This document shows positions 27,859 to 36,759 of a stretch of 64,000 bases of DNA, piece after piece; within the stretch, counting starts at the first letter, position 1, and every line of letters starts with the position of its first letter. The stretch lies in assembly GCF_014641715.1 (NCBI RefSeq), contig NZ_BMIG01000003.1, forward strand, positions 186,001 to 250,000. The letters are read 5' to 3'. This stretch comes from Polaromonas eurypsychrophila. Lineage in GTDB: Bacteria > Pseudomonadota > Gammaproteobacteria > Burkholderiales > Burkholderiaceae_C. Both the position numbers and the translations under genes were made by a program. Under the pieces are notes generated by a model, which did no database searches, was not told where the DNA came from, and saw only the letters and a program-made list of their open reading frames with translations.

Positions 27859-28088
27859 GCGTAGCGATCATAAAGTTCGGTGCGTTTCGGATAGGCCTGC
27901 CCGTCTGAGACCCAAAGCCGGTCTTTGGTCTGCCAGTCGTGCATGGCGCGCTGGTAGGCATCGGTTCTGCGCATCTTCTCGGCTAGCATTTCCCCTACCA
28001 GCCGCGACACGCTGGTGTTGCGCTTGGCAGCCTCCATGCGCGCCCATTTCAGAACAGGTTCTTCGACCGTGACCGTGACGTTTTTCAT
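27855..28088 (-). CDS. vapB: Ribbon-helix-helix antitoxin, VapB-like
   Basis: A 77-residue protein whose N-terminus (MKNVTVTVEEPVLKWARMEA, then AKRNTSVSRLVGEML) fits the beta-strand/helix/helix of RHH DNA-binding antitoxins. The C-terminal half, rich in charged and aromatic residues, would bind the toxin. The ATG at 28088 is preferred over one 11 codons earlier because the extension runs through the operator palindromes. It lies directly upstream of vapC and is probably an autorepressor. Confidence 0.82.
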   Translation of the reverse strand: MKNVTVTVEEPVLKWARMEAAKRNTSVSRLVGEMLAEKMRRTDAYQRAMHDWQTKDRLWVSDGQAYPKRTELYDRYA

Positions 28089-28102
28089 GTTTGAGATTTT
28101 AA

Positions 28103-28132
28103 CACGAAATTCGTGCAACACGAAGTTCGTGT
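28103..28132. promoter_or_regulatory. Paired palindromes, probable VapB operator
   Basis: Two near-identical palindromes, CACGAAATTCGTG (28103-28115) and ACACGAAGTTCGTGT (28118-28132), have centres 16 bp apart. They fill the space between the hisD stop and the vapB start. A possible -10 TAAAAT (28096-28101, minus strand) is adjacent, 7 bases before the vapB ATG, which would give an almost leaderless transcript. Repression by the antitoxin is inferred from layout. Confidence 0.65.
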
Positions 28133-28135
28133 GTT

Positions 28136-29458
28136 TCAGTCTTTTTTCATCCGCATTTCAGCAGCCCTGGCATGCGCTTGCAAACCTTCGCCATAAGCCA
28201 ATTCGGCGGCAATTTTCCCCAGGCTCTGCGCGCCGGCTTCGCTGACCTCGATCAGGCTGGAGCGTTTCTGGAAGTCGTAGACGCCCAGCGGGCTGGAGAA
28301 GCGCGCGGTGCCACTGGTTGGCAACACGTGGTTGGGGCCGGCGCAGTAATCGCCCAGCGATTCACTGGTGTAAGCGCCGAGAAATATCGCGCCGGCATGT
28401 TTGAGCAGGGGCTCCCAGCGCTGCGGGTCGTGGCTACTGACCTCCAGGTGCTCGGGCGCAATCCGGTTGCTGATGGCGCAGGCTTCTTCCATGCTGCGAG
28501 TGTGGATCAGCGCACCGCGGCCGCTGAGCGACTTGGCAATGATCTCGGCGCGCGGCATGGTGGGCAAGAGACGATTGATGGCCTCCTGGACGGCGTCGAT
28601 ATAGGCCGCATCGGGGCACAACAGGATGCTTTGCGCCAGTTCGTCATGTTCGGCCTGGCTGAACAAATCCATGGCCACCCAGTCGGCCGGCGTTGTGCCG
28701 TCGGCCAGTACCAAAATTTCACTGGGGCCGGCAATCATGTCGATACCGACGGTGCCAAAGACACGCTTTTTGGCGCTGGCCACGTAGGCGTTTCCGGGTC
28801 CAGTGATCTTGTCGACCTTGGGCACGGTTTGCGTGCCGTACGCCAAGGCGGCCACCGCCTGTGCGCCACCGATGGTGAAGGCGCGCGTGACGCCGGCCAC
28901 GTAGGCAGCTGCCAGCACCAACGCGTTTTTTTCGCCGCGCGGCGTGGGCACGACCATGATGATCTCGCCGACCCCGGCGACATGGGCAGGAATCGCATTC
29001 ATCAGCACTGAAGAGGGATAAGCCGCCTTGCCACCCGGCACATAAATGCCGGCACGGTCCAGCGGCGTGACCTTCTGGCCCAGCAGCGTGCCGTCGGCAT
29101 CGCGGTACTGCCAACTCTCGCCACTGGCCTTCTTCTGGGCCTCGTGGTAGCTGCGCACACGAGCGGCAGCGGCCTGCAAGGCGTCGCGCTGTGCTGCGGG
29201 AATCGCATCGAAGGCCGCCTTGAGCTCGGCCTGTGTCAACTCCAGCGCCTGCAGCGAAGCCACATCGAGGTGGTCGAAACGGCGGGTGTACTCCAGCACC
29301 GCCGCATCACCGCGTTGCTGCACGTCGGCCAGGATGTCGGCGACCACTTTTTCGATGGCCGCGTCGGTGTCGGCCGACCAGTGCAGACGCGCCGTGAATT
29401 GGGCATCAAATGTGGCGTCAGCCGTTGACAGTCGGGCGGGGGTAGCTACAAATTTCAT
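28136..29458 (-). CDS. hisD: Histidinol dehydrogenase
   Basis: HisD carries out the last two oxidations to histidine with NAD and zinc. The 440-residue product from 29458 has [48 protein letters not shown] and [12 protein letters not shown], including the zinc and catalytic histidines. The frame is open 64 codons further upstream over hisG and is not used. It starts 7 bp after hisG. Its first codons overlap a repeat-like sequence. Confidence 0.96.
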   Translation of the reverse strand: MKFVATPARLSTADATFDAQFTARLHWSADTDAAIEKVVADILADVQQRGDAAVLEYTRRFDHLDVASLQALELTQAELKAAFDAIPAAQRDALQAAAARVRSYHEAQKKASGESWQYRDADGTLLGQKVTPLDRAGIYVPGGKAAYPSSVLMNAIPAHVAGVGEIIMVVPTPRGEKNALVLAAAYVAGVTRAFTIGGAQAVAALAYGTQTVPKVDKITGPGNAYVASAKKRVFGTVGIDMIAGPSEILVLADGTTPADWVAMDLFSQAEHDELAQSILLCPDAAYIDAVQEAINRLLPTMPRAEIIAKSLSGRGALIHTRSMEEACAISNRIAPEHLEVSSHDPQRWEPLLKHAGAIFLGAYTSESLGDYCAGPNHVLPTSGTARFSSPLGVYDFQKRSSLIEVSEAGAQSLGKIAAELAYGEGLQAHARAAEMRMKKD

Positions 29459-29465
29459 AGCGTTT

Positions 29466-30113
29466 TCAAGCGGTGGATTTGCCGATGGCGGAAGCAAAGG
29501 CTTCGATGATGTCCCGAAGCAGCGCCTGCTTGAGCTTGAGCGCGACCTGGTTGACCACCAGGTGCGAGCTGATGTCCATGATGCGTTCGACCTCGACCAG
29601 GTGATTGGCCTTGAGCGTATTGCCGCTGCTGACCAGATCGACGATGGCATCAGCCAGGCCGGTCAGTGGCGCCAGCTCCATGCTGCCGTAGAGCTTGATC
29701 AGGTCCACATGCACGCCCTTGGTGGCGAAAAAATCGCGCGCAATGCTGACGAATTTGGTCGCCACCTTCAGGCGCGAGCCCTGTTTGACCGCGGCCTCGT
29801 AGTCGAAGCCGTCACGCACCGCGACACTCATGCGGCATTTGGCGATCTGCAGGTCCAGCGGCTGGTACAGGCCCTGGCCGCCGTGTTCGATCAGTGTGTC
29901 CTTGCCGGTCACGCCGATGTCGGCGCCACCGTACTGCACATAGGTCGGCACGTCGGTGGCGCGCACCAGCACCACGCGCACATCCGGCCGATTCGTCGCC
30001 AGGATCAGCTTGCGCGATTTTTCGGGGTCTTCCAGCACTTCGATGCCGGCGGCTTTGAGCAGCGGCAGCGTTTCGTCAAAGATACGGCCTTTGGACAAAG
30101 CGAGGGTGATCAT
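29466..30113 (-). CDS. hisG: ATP phosphoribosyltransferase, short form
   Basis: HisG catalyses the first and regulated step of histidine synthesis. At 215 residues it lacks the C-terminal ACT-like regulatory domain, so by family knowledge it needs HisZ, which is not in this window. Motifs include [29 protein letters not shown] and [19 protein letters not shown]. Its ATG overlaps the murA stop (ATGA), linking histidine synthesis to a cell-wall gene in one transcript. Confidence 0.96.
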   Translation of the reverse strand: MITLALSKGRIFDETLPLLKAAGIEVLEDPEKSRKLILATNRPDVRVVLVRATDVPTYVQYGGADIGVTGKDTLIEHGGQGLYQPLDLQIAKCRMSVAVRDGFDYEAAVKQGSRLKVATKFVSIARDFFATKGVHVDLIKLYGSMELAPLTGLADAIVDLVSSGNTLKANHLVEVERIMDISSHLVVNQVALKLKQALLRDIIEAFASAIGKSTA

Positions 30114-31396
30114 GATTTGATCCGTTCAATATCGGCACCAATGCCGCGCAGCTTGGCTTCCATCTGGTCATAGCCGCGGTCAAGGTGATAAATGCGGTCG
30201 ATCAGGGTCTCGCCCTCGGCCACCAGACCGGCAATCACCAGGCTGGCGGACGCGCGCAGGTCGGTTGCCATCACGGTGGCGCCCGAAAGTTTCTCCACGC
30301 CTTCGAGGATCGCAAACTTGCCGTCAATCTGGATATTTGCGCCCAGGCGCACCATCTCGTTGACGTGCATGAAGCGGTTCTCAAAGATTGTTTCCGTGAC
30401 CTTGCTGGCGCCTTCGGCAATCGCGTTGAGCGCCATGAACTGGGCCTGCATGTCGGTCGGGAAGCCCGGATATTCGGTGGTGCGGAACGATTGCGCCTGC
30501 ATGCGACCTTGCGCCTGCACGCGGATGAAACCGTCACCAGCGGTGATCACGGCGCCGGCGTCGCGGAGCTTCTCGATCACGGCATCGAGGTGGTCGGCAC
30601 GGCCATGGCGCAGCACCACATCGCCCCCGGCCGCTGCCACGGCGCAGAGAAAGGTACCGGTCTCGATCCGGTCGGCCACCACCTGATGCGTGCAGCCATG
30701 CAGGCGCTCCACGCCCTGGATGCTTATGCGGCTGGTCCCATGACCTTCGATCTTCGCGCCCATCTTGATCAGCATCTCGGCCAGGTCGCCGATCTCCGGC
30801 TCCTGCGCCGCGTTCTCAAGGATGGTTTCACCTTCCGCCAGGCTGGCGGCCATCATGAAATTCTCGGTACCGGTGACGGTGACCATGTCGGTCGTGATGC
30901 TGCAGCCCTTGAGGCGACCGCGCTGGCCGTTAGGCCCGACCGGGAGTTTGGCAATCATGTAGCCGTGTTCGACCACGATGTCGGCGCCCATGGCCTGCAT
31001 GCCCTTGATGTGCTGGTCCACCGGCCGCGAGCCAATGGCGCAGCCGCCCGGCAGCGAAACGGTCGCCTCGCCAAAACGCGCCAGCAGCGGGCCCAGCGCC
31101 AGCACCGAGGCCCGCATAGTCTTGACAAGTTCGTACGGTGCCTCCGGCGAACTCAGGCCGCCGGCGTTGACCAGAACAGCGCCCGAGCTGCCTTCAACGC
31201 GCTCTGCCGTCACGCCCATGTTTCGTATCAGCTTGAGCATGGTCGCCACGTCCTGCAGGCGCGGCACATTTTCCAGCGTCACCGGCTCGGCCGTCAGCAG
31301 GGCTGCGCACAGCTCGGGGAGGGCCGCATTTTTGGCGCCGGAGATATCAACGGTGCCGGCCAGCGTCTTGCCGCCCTTGATCAGTAGTTTGTCCAT
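30110..31396 (-). CDS. murA: UDP-N-acetylglucosamine 1-carboxyvinyltransferase
   Basis: MurA transfers enolpyruvate to UDP-GlcNAc, the first committed step of peptidoglycan synthesis. The 428-residue product has [13 protein letters not shown] at the N-terminus and the catalytic loop [16 protein letters not shown] with Cys119, the residue alkylated by fosfomycin, so it should be sensitive. It lies 4 bp after ibaG and overlaps hisG. Confidence 0.97.
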   Translation of the reverse strand: MDKLLIKGGKTLAGTVDISGAKNAALPELCAALLTAEPVTLENVPRLQDVATMLKLIRNMGVTAERVEGSSGAVLVNAGGLSSPEAPYELVKTMRASVLALGPLLARFGEATVSLPGGCAIGSRPVDQHIKGMQAMGADIVVEHGYMIAKLPVGPNGQRGRLKGCSITTDMVTVTGTENFMMAASLAEGETILENAAQEPEIGDLAEMLIKMGAKIEGHGTSRISIQGVERLHGCTHQVVADRIETGTFLCAVAAAGGDVVLRHGRADHLDAVIEKLRDAGAVITAGDGFIRVQAQGRMQAQSFRTTEYPGFPTDMQAQFMALNAIAEGASKVTETIFENRFMHVNEMVRLGANIQIDGKFAILEGVEKLSGATVMATDLRASASLVIAGLVAEGETLIDRIYHLDRGYDQMEAKLRGIGADIERIKS

Positions 31397-31400
31397 GTAT

Positions 31401-31646
31401 TTATTCTGCGGGGTGATTAGCCCATTCGGCGGGTGTGTAGGTTTTCATTGACAGCGCATGCACTTCGTCGGTCTGCATGCGTCCGCCCAGCGTGGCATAC
31501 ACCCGCTGATGGCGCTGAATCAGGCGGTGGCCTTCGAAAGCGCTGGAGACCACGGTGGCATACCAGTGCCGCCCGTCGCCGGTGAGTTCGATATGTTCGC
31601 AGGGCAGGCCCGCCGCAATGATGGCTTGAAGTTCTTCGCTGGTCAT
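31401..31646 (-). CDS. ibaG: BolA-family protein IbaG
   Basis: An 81-residue BolA/YrbA-type protein; in other bacteria IbaG pairs with monothiol glutaredoxin and affects acid resistance and iron-sulfur handling. The core [31 protein letters not shown] with the invariant His is present. The frame opens upstream through a family-2 repeat; the ATG at 31646 gives the normal family length. It sits between the ABC exporter genes and murA, as in many proteobacteria. Confidence 0.9.
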   Translation of the reverse strand: MTSEELQAIIAAGLPCEHIELTGDGRHWYATVVSSAFEGHRLIQRHQRVYATLGGRMQTDEVHALSMKTYTPAEWANHPAE

Positions 31647-31700
31647 AATTTTTTGGTCACGCGGATCGTCAATATATTCTCGATGCAACTTCTTTTTTTC

Positions 31701-31794
31701 AGCCGGGGCTGCGGATCCGGCTCCGCCGGTCCGCAGGCGAAGCGGCCCCCTCGGGGGGCAGCGCAGTACACGAAGTGACAAGCGTGGGGGCCAT
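31701..31794 (-). repeat. Family-2 GC-rich repeat, copy g
   Basis: From the ABC permease stop the minus strand reads ATGGCCCCCACGCTTGTCAC, TTCGTGTACTGCG, a CTGCCCCCCGAGGGGGCC hairpin and then CGGACCGGCGGAGCCGGATC. This is the best reference copy. Confidence 0.7.
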
Positions 31795-31795
31795 A

Positions 31796-32551
31796 TTAAT
31801 TTCTGATTTTGTAGCCAATGCGCAGCAAATTTACCGCGATACCACTAACCACCAGCCAGGCCGTGCCAACGATGGCCAGGCTCAACCAGGGCGAGACGTC
31901 GCTGACACCGAAAAAGCCATAGCGGAAACCGTCGATCATGTAGAAAAACGGATTCATGTGGCTGACGGTTTGCCAGAACGGTGGCAGGGAATGAATCGAG
32001 TAAAACACACCGCTCAAAAAGGTCATGGGCATGATGACAAAGTTCTGGAACACCGCCATCTGGTCAAACTTCTCCGACCACAAGCCGGCGATCAGGCCCA
32101 GCGCGCCCAGTAAACCGGCGCCCATTAACGCAAAAACCACAATCCACAGCGGCGCTACAAAACCTGGCCGGCCGAAATAGACGGTGACGGCAAACACCCC
32201 CAGTCCAACCGCCAACCCGCGCACGATGGACGAGCCCACATAGGCACAAAACCAGGCCCAGTGCGACAGCGGCGTGAGCAGCACAAACACCAGGCTGCCC
32301 ATGATTTTGCTCTGAATCAGCGAGGAAGAGGTGTTGGCAAAGGCGTTCTGCAACACACTCATCATCACCAGCCCGGGCACCAGGAAGGCGGTGTAGCTGA
32401 CCGTGCCGTAGACCTTGACCTGGTCCTGCAGCACGTGGCCGAAAATCAGCATGTACATGACGGCCGTGAGTATCGGCGCGCCGACAGTCTGGAAGCCGAC
32501 TTTCCAGAAGCGCATGACCTCCTTGTAGAAGAGGGTTTGCCAGCCGGTCAT
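31796..32551 (-). CDS. ABC-2 type transporter permease (YadH-like)
   Basis: A 251-residue ABC-2 permease with six membrane segments and the LWSEKFDQMAVFQNFVIMP-MTFLSGVFY signature of the YadH/NodJ group. The start overlaps the stop of its ATPase partner by 4 bp. The substrate is unknown. Position between mla and murA genes suggests an envelope component, but this is only association. Confidence 0.92.
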   Translation of the reverse strand: MTGWQTLFYKEVMRFWKVGFQTVGAPILTAVMYMLIFGHVLQDQVKVYGTVSYTAFLVPGLVMMSVLQNAFANTSSSLIQSKIMGSLVFVLLTPLSHWAWFCAYVGSSIVRGLAVGLGVFAVTVYFGRPGFVAPLWIVVFALMGAGLLGALGLIAGLWSEKFDQMAVFQNFVIMPMTFLSGVFYSIHSLPPFWQTVSHMNPFFYMIDGFRYGFFGVSDVSPWLSLAIVGTAWLVVSGIAVNLLRIGYKIRN

Positions 32552-33477
32552 GCTGACGCTCCAATTTTTTCGGCCATCACCTCGAGGAAGACATCTTCGA
32601 GGTCGGCCTTGCGGATCTCGACATCCTCGGCCACCAAGCCAGCCTCGCGGATGGCGCTCAAGTAATGCTCGATCTCGATGGCATTGTGAGCGGGCAGTTG
32701 CACGATGCGGCCGGTGATGCGCGCCTTGTCGGCAATCGCCTTCGGCAACTCGCTGTCAATCTTGAACCGGAGCACATTTGAGGAGGCGGTTTTAAGCAAC
32801 TCCGACGTGGTGGCCAACGCCACCATGCGGCCCTGTTTGAGCATGGCGATGCGGCTGCACAGGGCCTCGGCCTCTTCGAGGTAGTGTGTCGTCAGCAGCA
32901 CGGTGCTGCCCTGCTTGTTGAGCCGGGCGATGAATTGCCAAAGGGCCTGGCGCAGTTCCACATCCACGCCGGCGGTCGGCTCGTCGAGCACGATGACCTG
33001 CGGTTTGTGCACCAGCGCCTGCGCCACCAGCACCCGGCGCTTCATGCCGCCGGACAGCTGGCGCATGTTGGCGCTGGCCTTGTCCGACAGCCCCAGGCTG
33101 GCCAGCAGTTCGTCGATCCAGTCGTCATTGTTCCTGACACCGAAATAGCCGGACTGGATGCGCAGCGCCTCGCGCACCGTGAAAAAGGGGTCAAACACCA
33201 GCTCCTGCGGCACCACGCCAAGCTTGCGGCGCGCGGCGGCGTAATCGCTCACCACATTGCTGCCGTGAACCGTCACGGTGCCGCTGGTAGCGCGGGACAG
33301 GCCCGCAAGAATACTGATCAGCGAGGTTTTACCGGCGCCGTTGGGCCCGAGCAGGCCGAAAAATTCTCCCGGCTGGATGTCAAAACTGACATCGTCCAGC
33401 GCCCTGACGCCAGGGGCGGAGCGGTTGCGGGTGCCGGGGTAGTTTTTGCAGACAGAATGGAAGGATATGGCTGGCAT
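32548..33477 (-). CDS. ABC transporter ATPase (YadG-like)
   Basis: A 309-residue ATPase with Walker A GPNGAGKTS (about residue 45), Q-loop VPQELVFDP, signature LSGGMKRR, Walker B VIVLDEPTAG and switch His TTHYLEEAE, plus a C-terminal extension typical of DrrA/NodI-type exporters. It forms a two-gene exporter with the overlapping permease gene. It follows mlaB after 83 bp on the same strand. Confidence 0.93.
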   Translation of the reverse strand: MPAISFHSVCKNYPGTRNRSAPGVRALDDVSFDIQPGEFFGLLGPNGAGKTSLISILAGLSRATSGTVTVHGSNVVSDYAAARRKLGVVPQELVFDPFFTVREALRIQSGYFGVRNNDDWIDELLASLGLSDKASANMRQLSGGMKRRVLVAQALVHKPQVIVLDEPTAGVDVELRQALWQFIARLNKQGSTVLLTTHYLEEAEALCSRIAMLKQGRMVALATTSELLKTASSNVLRFKIDSELPKAIADKARITGRIVQLPAHNAIEIEHYLSAIREAGLVAEDVEIRKADLEDVFLEVMAEKIGASA

Positions 33478-33560
33478 GAGCCGACTATTTTAAGGTGCAA
33501 GCCGCAGCTTCACCGGGACCGCGCCGGGAAAAGGGCATTGCCCTGGCCGGCCACCACCCG

Positions 33561-33830
33561 TCAAACGGCTGGCAGCAAGTCCTGCACGCCGTACAAGCCG
33601 GCCAGCTGCCGCAGGCGATCCGGCAAGGCGCGGACTGAAAACACCTTGCCGGCCGCCAGCACCTGGCGGCGGCAGGCCAGCAACACGGCCAGCGCTGAGG
33701 AGTCGAACTGCTGCAGCGCACTGGCGTCCGCAACGACCCCGGTGGCGGTCTCGCGGGCCAGCATGACGCCCAGCGCCGCCACCGCAGACGCGGCAAGGTC
33801 GTGGGTCAAACGGACGGGGAGCAGCAACAC
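33561..33830 (-). CDS. mlaB: STAS-domain protein MlaB
   Basis: An 89-residue STAS protein, the cytoplasmic accessory subunit of the MlaFEDB phospholipid transporter. The SALQQFDSSALAVLLACRR segment holds the conserved Asp-Ser phosphorylation-type site. It is 17 bp after mlaC. Small size and position, not strong similarity, make the case. Confidence 0.85.
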   Translation of the reverse strand: MLLLPVRLTHDLAASAVAALGVMLARETATGVVADASALQQFDSSALAVLLACRRQVLAAGKVFSVRALPDRLRQLAGLYGVQDLLPAV

Positions 33831-33847
33831 GGCAGTTCAGGCCCGGC

Positions 33848-34483
33848 TCAGGGCTTTTTGGCAGCGATGTTGGACTGGTTGCGCTGGGCCAGCGCAGCGA
33901 TCAGGCCGTCCACACCCTTGGCGGAGATTTCCTGCGCAAACTGGGTGCGGTAGGTTTCCACCAGCCAGATGCCCAGCACATTCAGGTCATAAATTTTCCA
34001 GCCGTTGGGTGTTTTTTCCATGCGGTAGTCGAGCTGGATCGGGTCACCCCGGCCAATCACTTCGGTGCGCACCTGGACCTCGGTATCGGCCGCAGCAGCG
34101 CGCAGCGGTTTGACGCTGACGGTCTGGTCCTTGACCTGGGTCAGGGCGCCCGAATAGGTGCGAATCAGCAGGGTCTTGAACTCATCTTGCAGGCGTTTTT
34201 GCTGCTCGGGCGTCGCCTGGCGCCAGTTCCGGCCCACGGCGGCGGCAGTCATGCGAGTGAAATTGACATGGGGCATTACCTTGCCGTCCACCAGAGCAAT
34301 GATTTTCCCGGTATCACCGGACTGGATGGATTTGTCAGCCTTGATGGCGTCCAGCACTTCGGTGGAAGTCCTCTTGATCAGGGCGTCAGGCGCCTCGTCC
34401 GCTGCGCGCGCGGGTGCCAGCCCCGCGAACAGGGCCAGTGACAGGGAGGCACCAACAACATGGCTAAAAATTCGACGGTTCAT
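33848..34483 (-). CDS. mlaC: Periplasmic phospholipid-binding protein MlaC
   Basis: MlaC shuttles phospholipids between MlaA in the outer membrane and MlaFEDB in the inner membrane. The 211-residue product has a signal peptide ending APARA, then the MlaC/Ttg2D fold with MPHVNFTRMTAAAVGRNWRQ and NGWKIYDLNVLGIWLVETYR. The start at MNRRIFSH is chosen for its signal peptide; a TTG 8 codons upstream is less likely. Confidence 0.93.
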   Translation of the reverse strand: MNRRIFSHVVGASLSLALFAGLAPARAADEAPDALIKRTSTEVLDAIKADKSIQSGDTGKIIALVDGKVMPHVNFTRMTAAAVGRNWRQATPEQQKRLQDEFKTLLIRTYSGALTQVKDQTVSVKPLRAAAADTEVQVRTEVIGRGDPIQLDYRMEKTPNGWKIYDLNVLGIWLVETYRTQFAQEISAKGVDGLIAALAQRNQSNIAAKKP

Positions 34484-34623
34484 GGTTTCACTTTCAAATC
34501 GGAACAATGGCGGGCGGAATTGCGTGATGTGTGCGCGAGGCCGACTGACTTGATTGGACAGCAGCTTTGCCGCTTTGGTTCATGCGCCCGGTGAAGTTAA
34601 GGCAATGAAGTTGTAAAGCTTCT

Positions 34624-35373
34624 TTACCGGGCCGGTGCTGGCGAAGGCGTTTTTTCGGGTAGGTCATAACGCTCTTCGGCATCGCCATTGGACTCCAGCA
34701 CGACGCCACGACGTTGCAGGTAGGCATCACGCGTGAAGCTGTATTTGTCGAGTGCGGCCTGGTTCAGCACCTCGCCGGCGCGCAGCAGGCTGGCCCGCAA
34801 GTCGACAGCCCGCAGAACATAGAGCGAATTGCGGGCGGACACGTCATGCCAGTGGGCCACCAGGTCGCCCTTGGTGTCCACCACCAGCGCGGCAGTGTCA
34901 CGAACGGTCGAGGAACCGAGCACTGGCAGCACCAGGTAAGGACCACTGTCCACACCCCAGCGCGCCAGCGTCTTGCCGAAATCCTCGCGATGCCGCTCGA
35001 TGCCCATCTCGGTGGCCCAGTCCAGCACGCCGCCCAGGCCGATGGTGGTATTGACGCTAAAACGCATCAGGCTGTCGCCGGCCGCCTGCGGACGCCCCTG
35101 CAACAGGTTGTTGACCATGGACCAGACTTCGGTGAGGTTGCCGAAGAAGTTGTTGACGCCCGTGCGAACCGGCGACGGCAGCACGTCCTGGTAGACCTGC
35201 GCCACGGGCTTGACGATGGCCTCGTCCAAGCCGTCATTGAAGCGGCTCATGCTGCGGTTGAAAGGCTCAAACGGGTCCCGCGGATTAGATCCGGTAGCGC
35301 AGCCTTGCAGCAATGCAAGAGCAAGCAAGCCAGCGCAGAGGCCGGAAAATTTCATCGTGTTTCGTGTTTTCAT
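34624..35373 (-). CDS. mlaA: Outer-membrane lipoprotein MlaA (VacJ)
   Basis: MlaA removes phospholipids from the outer leaflet. The 249-residue product has a lipobox (LALLQGC, Cys at about 25), the family start DPFEPFNRSMSRFND, and the GVDSGPYLVLPVLGSSTVRD motif. Here mlaA lies within the mla operon between mlaD and mlaC, unlike E. coli where it is unlinked. It overlaps the mlaD stop by 4 bp. Confidence 0.95.
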   Translation of the reverse strand: MKTRNTMKFSGLCAGLLALALLQGCATGSNPRDPFEPFNRSMSRFNDGLDEAIVKPVAQVYQDVLPSPVRTGVNNFFGNLTEVWSMVNNLLQGRPQAAGDSLMRFSVNTTIGLGGVLDWATEMGIERHREDFGKTLARWGVDSGPYLVLPVLGSSTVRDTAALVVDTKGDLVAHWHDVSARNSLYVLRAVDLRASLLRAGEVLNQAALDKYSFTRDAYLQRRGVVLESNGDAEERYDLPEKTPSPAPAR

Positions 35374-35876
35374 TTTTTTTCGTTGGTCCCTGCCGGCGGC
35401 GCAGTCGTCGATGGGGAGCTGCTGTCCGCCGCCTTGCTGTACAAAAACTGGCTGATCAGGTTCTCCAGCACCACGGCCGACTGGGTCTGCTTGACTACGT
35501 CGCCCGCCGCCAGATTTTTCTCGTCAGCACCCGCCTCAATCCCGATATATTGCTCTCCCAACAGCCCACTGGTGAGTATTTTCAGAGAGCTGTCCTTGGG
35601 GAAAACGTACCGGCTTTCCATCGCCAGATTAACACTCGCTTGATAGGATTTGTCATCAAACGTAATATCTGCGACGCGGCCGACAATTACGCCCGCACTT
35701 TTGACCGCGGCGCGTGGTTTTAAACCACCAATGTTGTCGAATTTGGCTACCACCGCATACGATTTGTCGAAGCTCAGGGTCAGCAAATTGGCAGACTTGA
35801 GCGCAAGAAACAAAATCGCTGCCGCACCAGCCAGCACAAACAGGCCAACCCACACGTCATTTCTGGAGCGTTGCAT
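35370..35876 (-). CDS. mlaD: MCE-domain protein MlaD
   Basis: MlaD is the membrane-anchored MCE ring of the Mla transporter. The 168-residue product has one N-terminal helix (VWVGLFVLAGAAAILFLAL), an MCE domain with FDNIGGLKPRAAVKSAGVIVG, and the LTSGLLGEQYIGIE motif. AAGGA precedes the ATG at 35876, which decides the start. The mlaE-mlaD gap is 97 bp. Confidence 0.95.
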   Translation of the reverse strand: MQRSRNDVWVGLFVLAGAAAILFLALKSANLLTLSFDKSYAVVAKFDNIGGLKPRAAVKSAGVIVGRVADITFDDKSYQASVNLAMESRYVFPKDSSLKILTSGLLGEQYIGIEAGADEKNLAAGDVVKQTQSAVVLENLISQFLYSKAADSSSPSTTAPPAGTNEKK

Positions 35877-35973
35877 CAGGATTCCTTGGAAAAACATCGG
35901 TTTCCGCATGAACGGATCGATGGAGATAAATGGATTTTCGCATTGGTGGAACGGTTTGTCGGGGTGATAAAAG

Positions 35974-36759
35974 TCACACGCTGAACATCAGGGCTGTCAG
36001 GACAAAATCCAGTCCCAGCACGGCCAGCGAAGCCAGCACCACCGTCCGGGTCGTGGCCCGCGCTACCCCTTCGGGGGTCGCCTGGGCCTCAAAGCCCTGA
36101 AAAAGCGCAATAAAGGTCACCGTCACGCCAAATACGAAACTCTTGATGACGCCATTTCCAACATCGCGCCAGACGTCAACCCCAGACTGCATCTGGCTCC
36201 AGAAAGCGCCCGCATCCACGCCAATCATCACCACGCCGACCACCCAGCCACCGAGAATGCCGACGGCGCTGAACACCGCAGCCAGCAAGGGCATGGCAAT
36301 CACACCGCCCCAAAAACGCGGCGCCAGAATCCGGCGCACCGGATCGACCGCCATCATCTCCATCGCCGAGAGTTGCTCGCCGGCCTTCATCAAACCAATT
36401 TCGGCCGTCAGCGCTGTGCCGGCGCGTCCGGCAAACAGTAACGCCGTCACCACCGGACCCAGTTCGCGAACCAGGCTCAGGGCCACCAGCAACCCTAGCG
36501 CCTCCGAGGAACCATAACGCTGCAGCGCGTAATAACTCTGCAGGCCGAGTACAAAGCCCACAAACAGCCCCGACACCGTGATGATGGCCAGCGAGTAGTT
36601 GCCGAGGAAAAAGATCTGGTCGCGGATCAGGCCAAAACGCGCGAACACCGGCCCGGTCAGCGCAAGCAGGCGCGCCATCATGCGGGCGCCGTAGCCGACC
36701 TCGCGCAGCTTGCTGCGTGTGGCGTCACCCAAGTCGGCAATCAGGTTGACGATACTCAT
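35974..36759 (-). CDS. mlaE: Mla transporter permease MlaE
   Basis: The 261-residue permease of the phospholipid transporter, with five or six hydrophobic segments. Family motifs are VRELGPVVTALLFAGRAGTALTAEIG (quoted as two parts VRELGPVVTALL and AGRAGTALTAEIG) and the EQLSAMEMMAVDP coupling helix. The start overlaps the mlaF stop by 4 bp. Confidence 0.95.
   Translation of the reverse strand: MSIVNLIADLGDATRSKLREVGYGARMMARLLALTGPVFARFGLIRDQIFFLGNYSLAIITVSGLFVGFVLGLQSYYALQRYGSSEALGLLVALSLVRELGPVVTALLFAGRAGTALTAEIGLMKAGEQLSAMEMMAVDPVRRILAPRFWGGVIAMPLLAAVFSAVGILGGWVVGVVMIGVDAGAFWSQMQSGVDVWRDVGNGVIKSFVFGVTVTFIALFQGFEAQATPEGVARATTRTVVLASLAVLGLDFVLTALMFSV

Noticed and set aside
30185..31387. 400-codon plus-strand frame
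   Set aside because: Antisense to murA, whose sequence is unambiguous.
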